A DNA stretch of 55,354 bases from positions 1 through 55,354 of the forward strand of contig JBBDIM010000001.1 of the NCBI GenBank assembly GCA_040880405.1, written 5' to 3'. Shown here in pieces: positions 51,056 to 55,354 of the stretch. The stretch is from JBBDIM01 sp040880405. Its GTDB lineage: Bacteria > Planctomycetota > Planctomycetia > Pirellulales > Pirellulaceae. The notes beneath the pieces were generated by a model. It searched no databases. It was given only the letters and a program-made list of their open reading frames with translations, and was not told the origin of the DNA. The number at the start of each line of letters is the position of its first letter. The stretch's first letter is position 1. Position numbers and translations under genes: made by a program.

Positions 51056-51838
51056 TTACTCAGTATCTTCCGGCCTCCATTCTCCATCATGATGCTTCAA
51101 TTTGGTGAACCCCTCGGAGTCGACAATGTAAACGGTCGCATAGTCGTCGTGTTCCAAACGGAACAATTCTTCCAACGTGTGAGACCCAACCACAATCGAC
51201 TTGACAGGGCCTTGCACTTCGACGGGCGTTTCCGTTACGGGGACCGGCTTGAGATCGATCTCCGGTAGCTTGACTTTGAGTGCGGCAACCGCCTCCGCAT
51301 CTCTCCACGAGATCACTACGGCGTCAGGATTTTGAATCAGACAGCACAGTCTCAAGTGCTCTCTTCTGTGTCCGAACTTGACTGCTTCCGAAGCCCAATT
51401 TTCGTTATACCGCAATCCGAGGGTGTGCCGTGGAAACTCGAATTCTGGCGGATAAAAAAGAACGCGAACGCCGTTGGTCTCGACCAATTCGGTTTTCCCG
51501 TCCCGCAATACTTCCAAGAGTTCGCGGTTGTTGTCCTCACGGATTCGTGCGTAAACCGTCGCCAGGTTGTTCGCAAACGCGTCATCAACCGCCGGGATAG
51601 TGGCAATGTAGTATCCGGCGTATCCGCAGAAAGCTCCATCGTATCCACCGAGCGATGAGTACGCGAACATTCTCTCACCGGTCTTCACCGACTTGAGTTG
51701 TTCGATGCCTTTCTGGGTGAGGACTGTCGGAAAGAACGCGTCTCCCGGCAAGAAGTAATTGTTATCTGCCATGACGCTTGAGTTTGACATGATCATGGCA
51801 ATCGCGAGTAAGCTACAGAGACGGGCTGGGGCATGCAT
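51056..51838 (-). CDS. Secreted protein of unknown function
   Basis: A 260-residue protein with a signal peptide (LCSLLAIAMIMSNSSVMA). The mature part starts DNNYFLPGDAFFPTVLTQ. No family was recognised and no catalytic motif stands out; two tandem Cys (RLCCLIQ) occur in the middle. The start at ATG 51838 is supported by GGGAG 5 bases upstream; the open frame reaches back to 52024 through the repeat region but that part would be noise. Orphan gene flanked by repeats on both sides. Confidence 0.78.
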   Translation of the reverse strand: MHAPARLCSLLAIAMIMSNSSVMADNNYFLPGDAFFPTVLTQKGIEQLKSVKTGERMFAYSSLGGYDGAFCGYAGYYIATIPAVDDAFANNLATVYARIREDNNRELLEVLRDGKTELVETNGVRVLFYPPEFEFPRHTLGLRYNENWASEAVKFGHRREHLRLCCLIQNPDAVVISWRDAEAVAALKVKLPEIDLKPVPVTETPVEVQGPVKSIVVGSHTLEELFRLEHDDYATVYIVDSEGFTKLKHHDGEWRPEDTE

Positions 51839-51996
51839 GGTAGCTCCCGGTTTATGGGTGGACGTTGAATTTCTCAGGACAATGGTAAGTCGGTTGTTAA
51901 GTGGATTACTAAATATAACTTCCAGACGGCGGGGGGGCGCTGTCGAAGCGTTGCACAACCGTGCCGCACCGCCTGCTTGCCTGAACGGCCTGGGGA

Positions 51997-52087
51997 GAAA
52001 AAGGGGAGGAGTCCAATTTGTCAATTAAACGGCGGCCCGGAAACTCGACCGAGGGCGGAAGGATAAATTGGACTTTTCCCCTTTTTC
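51997..52087. repeat. Paired-arm hairpin element, GTCCAATT type (first)
   Basis: Arms 51997-52019 (GAAAAAGGGGAGGAGTCCAA...) and 52065-52087 are inverted copies over 23 bases with 2 differences, both of which would be G-U pairs in the plus-strand RNA. Spacer 45 bases. Confidence 0.8.
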
Positions 52088-52222
52088 CTTGTCGCCAACA
52101 GTCTGTCGAGTTGCGGCTCGAAAAGGTTCACTATTGCGTGGGATTTCCTGTCGTCACAGCGAACGGCAGTTCGCCTGCGAGCGACCCGGCACGATGGATG
52201 TCATTTCCCCGCCAGCGAAAAT

Positions 52223-52306
52223 GAAAAAGGGGAAAAGTCCAATTATCAATCCGCCGGCCTGCGGCGGTCGCTGGAGATTTTGATAATTGGACTCCTCCCC
52301 TTTTTC
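52223..52306. repeat. Paired-arm hairpin element, GTCCAATT type (second)
   Basis: Arms 52223-52248 (GAAAAAGGGGAAAAGTCCAA...) and 52281-52306 are inverted over 26 bases with 2 differences. The 32-base spacer holds its own stem CCGCCG / CGGCGG. Confidence 0.8.
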
Positions 52307-52471
52307 GGCCTGGCAAGATGCTATTGGCACACATGCCAATCGACCGGCTCAACGGTGCCACGCGGCCGACGCCGTCTGATAGAGAACGAGACGGCGTCCG
52401 AGGCACCTTGAGAAGACGTGGCTCACTCGCACTTCTCCCACGCTCTTGGCGAGCGTAGCGACGGTGGCTCG

Positions 52472-55327
52472 TTACTTCCCCAGCAGTGGTTTCAGGTATT
52501 GCCCTGTGTAGCTTGCTTCTACCTCGGCGACTTCTTCTGGGGTGCCGGTGGCGATGATTTCTCCTCCCGCGGCGCCTCCTTCGGGGCCTAGGTCGATTAG
52601 CCAGTCGGCTGATTTGATCACGTCTAGGTTGTGCTCGATGACTAGGACGGTGTTGCCTTTGTCGACCAAGCGGCTTAGCACGTTCAGCAGGCGGCGGATG
52701 TCGTCGAAGTGCAGCCCGGTGGTGGGTTCGTCTAGCAGGTAGAGGGTTGAGCCGGTGTCGGTTCGGGCCAGTTCCGTGGCTAGTTTGATCCGCTGGGCCT
52801 CGCCGCCGGAGAGGGTGGTGGAGGGTTGCCCCAAGGAGAGATACCCCAGTCCCACGTCGCACAGACTGGCCAATACGCGGTGGATGTTGGGGACCGCTTC
52901 GAAAAACTCGACCGCTTCGGAGATCGGCATGTTCAGCACGCCAGCGATCGTTTGTTCCTTGTAGCGGACGCGGAGGGTCTGCCGGTTGAACCGTTTGCCG
53001 CGGCACACCGGGCACTCGACAAACAGGTCCGGCAGGAAGTTCATCTCGATCTTCCGCAGACCCTGTCCTTGGCACTCCTCGCAGCGGCCACCCTTCACGT
53101 TGAAGCTGAACCGGCTCGCCTTGTAGCCATACTGTTTGGCTTGCCGGGTGCCGGCGAACACCTTGCGGATCTCGTCGAACACCCCGGTGTAGGTCGCCGG
53201 GTTACTACGCGGTGTGCGGCCGATGGGTGATTGGTCGATCGGGATCACCTTATCAACCTGGCTGGCACCGCGCAGGCTGCTGAATTTGCCAGGCCGGGCG
53301 GAGTGCAGCCCCAACCGCCGCAGCAGCGCCGGGGTAAGCGTCTCGTTGATCAGCGAACTTTTCCCGCTGCCGCTGACTCCGGTCACGCAGACAAAAACGC
53401 CGAGCGGAATCTGCACCGAGACATCCCGCAGGTTGTTGATCTTGGCTCCTTCGAGCGCGATCGCCCGGCTCTTGACCGCCTTGCGGCGTTTGGCGGGGAC
53501 CTCGATCCGCGTGGTGTTGCCGAGGTATTGCCCGGTGATCGATTCCGGGACGGCGATCACCTCCTCCGCGGTCCCTTGGGCCACCACGGTTCCGCCATGG
53601 CTACCGGCAGCGGGGCCGATGTCGATCAACCGGTCGGCGACGCGCATGATCGCTTCGTCATGCTCGACCACGATCACCGTGTTGCCATGGTCGCGAAGCT
53701 CCATCAGGGCCTCGATCAGCCGCTGGTTATCGCGCGAGTGGAGCCCAATCGATGGTTCGTCCAGAATGTAACAAACACCCACCAGCCCAGAGCCGATGCC
53801 GGTCGCTAGGCGGACCCGCTGGAGTTCTCCGCCGCTCAAGGTATCGGCCGACCGGGCCAGCGTCAGGTATTCCGCCCCCACCTTCTCTAAAAAATCCAGC
53901 CGTTTGGAGATCTCGCGGACAATCGGCTCGGCGATTGGTAGGTCGTACTCCGGGAATTCCAGTTCCGCGAAGAATTTTCGAGCGGCGGTGATGTTCAGGT
54001 TGGTGATGTCGTGGATGTTCTTATCCGCGACCCGCACCGCCAAAGCCTCCGGCCGGAGCCTCGATCCGCCGCAGGTGCCGCACGGGATATCGGCCCTGAA
54101 CTTGCCGAGCTGCTCCTGCCGTTTCTTCCGCGTGGTGGTGACGAATTCCTTTTCTAGCATCACGTGGAGGCCGGGCAGCTTTTTACCGTCCCCTTCCCAC
54201 AGCCGGTGAAGCTGCTCTTCGCTCCACTTCTCTAGTGGCAGGTCAGCATCGAGCTGGTGCTTTTCCAGCAGCGGGGCAAGGTCTTGGCGGTTCTTCTCGA
54301 GCGTGGCAGCGGTGAGACCTTTCCAAGGGGCAACCGCCTCCTGGTTGAGGGACACGGTGCGATCCGGCAGGACGAAGTCGAGGTCGAACTCTTCCCGGTT
54401 GCCCAGCCCCTCGCAGGCTAGGCAAGCGCCGTAGGGGCTGTTAAAGCTGAAGGTGCGGGGTTCGATGTCGATGAAGCTGATGCCGCATTCCAGGCAGGCG
54501 AGCTCGGTATTGTAGACCTCGTCGATCCAGGTTCCCTTGGGATGTTTATCGTCGATCCGCCCCTCATCCAGGTAACAGGCGACGAGGCTCCCCTCGGTCA
54601 ACTTCAAGGCTAATCCGACCGAATCGGACATCCGGCCGCGGAGCCCCTCGCGGACGATGATCCGATCGACCACCGCCTCGATCGTATGGTTCTTCTTAAG
54701 GTTGAGCTCCGGGATATCGTCCAGTTCGAAGACCTCGCCATCGACGCGAGCCCGTAAGAGTCCCGCCTTGCGGATCTTCTCGATAACCTCCTTGTGGGCC
54801 CCCTTGCGCCCTTTGACCAAAGGGGCGAGGATCATCAGCTTGGTCCCCTCCGGCAGGTCTAACAGGCGGTCTTGGATCTGTTCGGCCGTTTGCTGGGTAA
54901 TCGGCGAACCACACTGCCAACAATGCGGCTGACCTAGCCGGGCCATCAACAGCCGCAGGTAGTCGTAGATCTCGGTGACCGTGGCGACGGTACTCCGCGG
55001 GTTCTGGCTGCCGCTCCGCTGGTCGATACAGATGGTTGGTTGCAGGCCATCGATCAAATCGACATCGGGCCGCTCCATCTGATCCAAAAACTGCCGCGCA
55101 TACAGCGAGAGGCTCTCGATATATTGCCGCTGACCTTCGGCGTACAACGTATCAAGCGCCAGCGAGCTTTTGCCGGAGCCACTGGGCCCGGTAATCACCA
55201 CGAGCTGGTCCCGAGGGATATCGATATCGATATTCTTCAGATTATGGACCCTGGCACCCCGAACGCGGATGATCGGCTGGTCGTTGAGCGCTGGCGGCGC
55301 GGAGATGGCTTGTTGATGGATATCCAA
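52472..55327 (-). CDS. uvrA: Excinuclease ABC subunit A
   Basis: A 951-residue UvrA, full length, the damage-sensing ATPase of nucleotide excision repair. Two Walker A sites (GPSGSGKSS and GVSGSGKSS), two ABC signatures (LSGGELQRVRLA and LSGGEAQRIKLA), two Walker B/Q regions and two zinc motifs (CLECG...CLACEG and CEECQ...CPVCRG) are present. The start is a TTG at 55327; the frame stays open to the window edge, so a start just outside cannot be excluded. A small hairpin lies 16 bases past the stop. No uvrB or uvrC nearby. Confidence 0.96.
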   Translation of the reverse strand: MDIHQQAISAPPALNDQPIIRVRGARVHNLKNIDIDIPRDQLVVITGPSGSGKSSLALDTLYAEGQRQYIESLSLYARQFLDQMERPDVDLIDGLQPTICIDQRSGSQNPRSTVATVTEIYDYLRLLMARLGQPHCWQCGSPITQQTAEQIQDRLLDLPEGTKLMILAPLVKGRKGAHKEVIEKIRKAGLLRARVDGEVFELDDIPELNLKKNHTIEAVVDRIIVREGLRGRMSDSVGLALKLTEGSLVACYLDEGRIDDKHPKGTWIDEVYNTELACLECGISFIDIEPRTFSFNSPYGACLACEGLGNREEFDLDFVLPDRTVSLNQEAVAPWKGLTAATLEKNRQDLAPLLEKHQLDADLPLEKWSEEQLHRLWEGDGKKLPGLHVMLEKEFVTTTRKKRQEQLGKFRADIPCGTCGGSRLRPEALAVRVADKNIHDITNLNITAARKFFAELEFPEYDLPIAEPIVREISKRLDFLEKVGAEYLTLARSADTLSGGELQRVRLATGIGSGLVGVCYILDEPSIGLHSRDNQRLIEALMELRDHGNTVIVVEHDEAIMRVADRLIDIGPAAGSHGGTVVAQGTAEEVIAVPESITGQYLGNTTRIEVPAKRRKAVKSRAIALEGAKINNLRDVSVQIPLGVFVCVTGVSGSGKSSLINETLTPALLRRLGLHSARPGKFSSLRGASQVDKVIPIDQSPIGRTPRSNPATYTGVFDEIRKVFAGTRQAKQYGYKASRFSFNVKGGRCEECQGQGLRKIEMNFLPDLFVECPVCRGKRFNRQTLRVRYKEQTIAGVLNMPISEAVEFFEAVPNIHRVLASLCDVGLGYLSLGQPSTTLSGGEAQRIKLATELARTDTGSTLYLLDEPTTGLHFDDIRRLLNVLSRLVDKGNTVLVIEHNLDVIKSADWLIDLGPEGGAAGGEIIATGTPEEVAEVEASYTGQYLKPLLGK

Positions 55328-55354
55328 GGCGAACCAATACCGGCCAAGCCGGAC

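Larger units (their letters stand above)
51839..52471. other. 633-bp repeat-rich gap before uvrA's end
   Basis: Contains two paired-arm hairpin elements (51997-52087 and 52223-52306), the GAACGAG...GGCGTCCGA block (52384-52401) also found at 35543, and a hairpin ACGCTC-TTGGC-GAGCGT (52440-52456) 16 bases past the uvrA stop. No gene recognised. Confidence 0.65.

Noticed and set aside
51839..52024. N-terminal extension of the 260-residue secreted protein
   Set aside because: The signal peptide and a GGGAG ribosome-binding site fix the start at 51838; the extension runs into a repeat element.
1..55354. tRNA, rRNA, tmRNA, RNase P RNA or SRP RNA genes
   Set aside because: I looked for T-loop GGTTCRANYC motifs and hallmark sequences of the other RNAs and found none in a convincing context; a covariance-model scan would be the decisive test.

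Overview
The window looks like a chromosomal segment of a planctomycete, probably of the Pirellulales type. The reasons are a GC-rich sequence with long antisense shadow reading frames, several families that are almost private to the phylum (PSCyt/PSD large c-type cytochromes, the HXXSHH and DUF1501 Tat proteins, PVC-type CxxCH heme proteins, a DUF1559 prepilin-like protein), and dispersed palindromic repeats in the intergenic gaps. No transposase, integrase, CRISPR array, tRNA or rRNA was recognised.

Layout. 1-2.4 kb: 3' part of a PSD/PSCyt3 cytochrome followed by its usual HXXSHH partner. 2.7-7.1 kb: housekeeping and small enzymes (methyltransferase, acyltransferase, phosphodiesterase, RimI, SpoU methylase, TlpA-like lipoprotein). 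7.4-12.2 kb: a membrane operon of long NfeD, short NfeD, FloA and an anchored protein. 12.4-24.1 kb: mixed genes including a beta-hydroxyacid dehydrogenase, a lone receiver, glgC, lysA, infA, a secreted protein of unknown function, a DUF1559 protein and a trans-sulfuration-type enzyme. 24.7-30.5 kb: a ferredoxin, then on the minus strand a tightly overlapping stressosome operon (RsbR, RsbS, RsbT, RsbX-like and RsbU-like proteins), preceded by a Ser/Thr kinase with a pseudo-receiver. 30.8-37.4 kb: hemC, DUF502, comF, an LptF/G permease and a DUF900 hydrolase lipoprotein. 37.8-50.8 kb: secreted redox proteins, namely a minus-strand 1182-residue PVC heme protein facing a plus-strand cluster of PQQ-like propeller, PVC heme protein, PSCyt1/PSCyt2/PSD1 cytochrome and DUF1501 protein. 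51-55.3 kb: a small secreted protein and uvrA.

How the parts fit. The stressosome operon reads as one signalling device: scaffold proteins RsbR and RsbS hold the kinase RsbT, one PP2C-type phosphatase (RsbX-like) would reset it, and a second (RsbU-like) would be the output. Its RsbS has Arg where the phosphorylated Ser normally lies, and its RsbR globin domain lacks the heme-ligating His, so the switch probably works differently from the Bacillus model. No sigma factor or anti-sigma factor target was seen nearby.

The gaps carry several families of hairpin repeats: a 34-bp element with core CATGCCCACG-N8-CGTGGGCATG (four copies, two forming perfect inverted ends of a 274-bp MITE-like unit), a GAAAAAGGGG...GTCC paired-arm family (four or five members), and a CCACAGAGG inverted-repeat family (two loci). 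They resemble REP-type elements mobilised by transposases encoded elsewhere. All functional statements here rest on reading motifs by eye; no database search was run.
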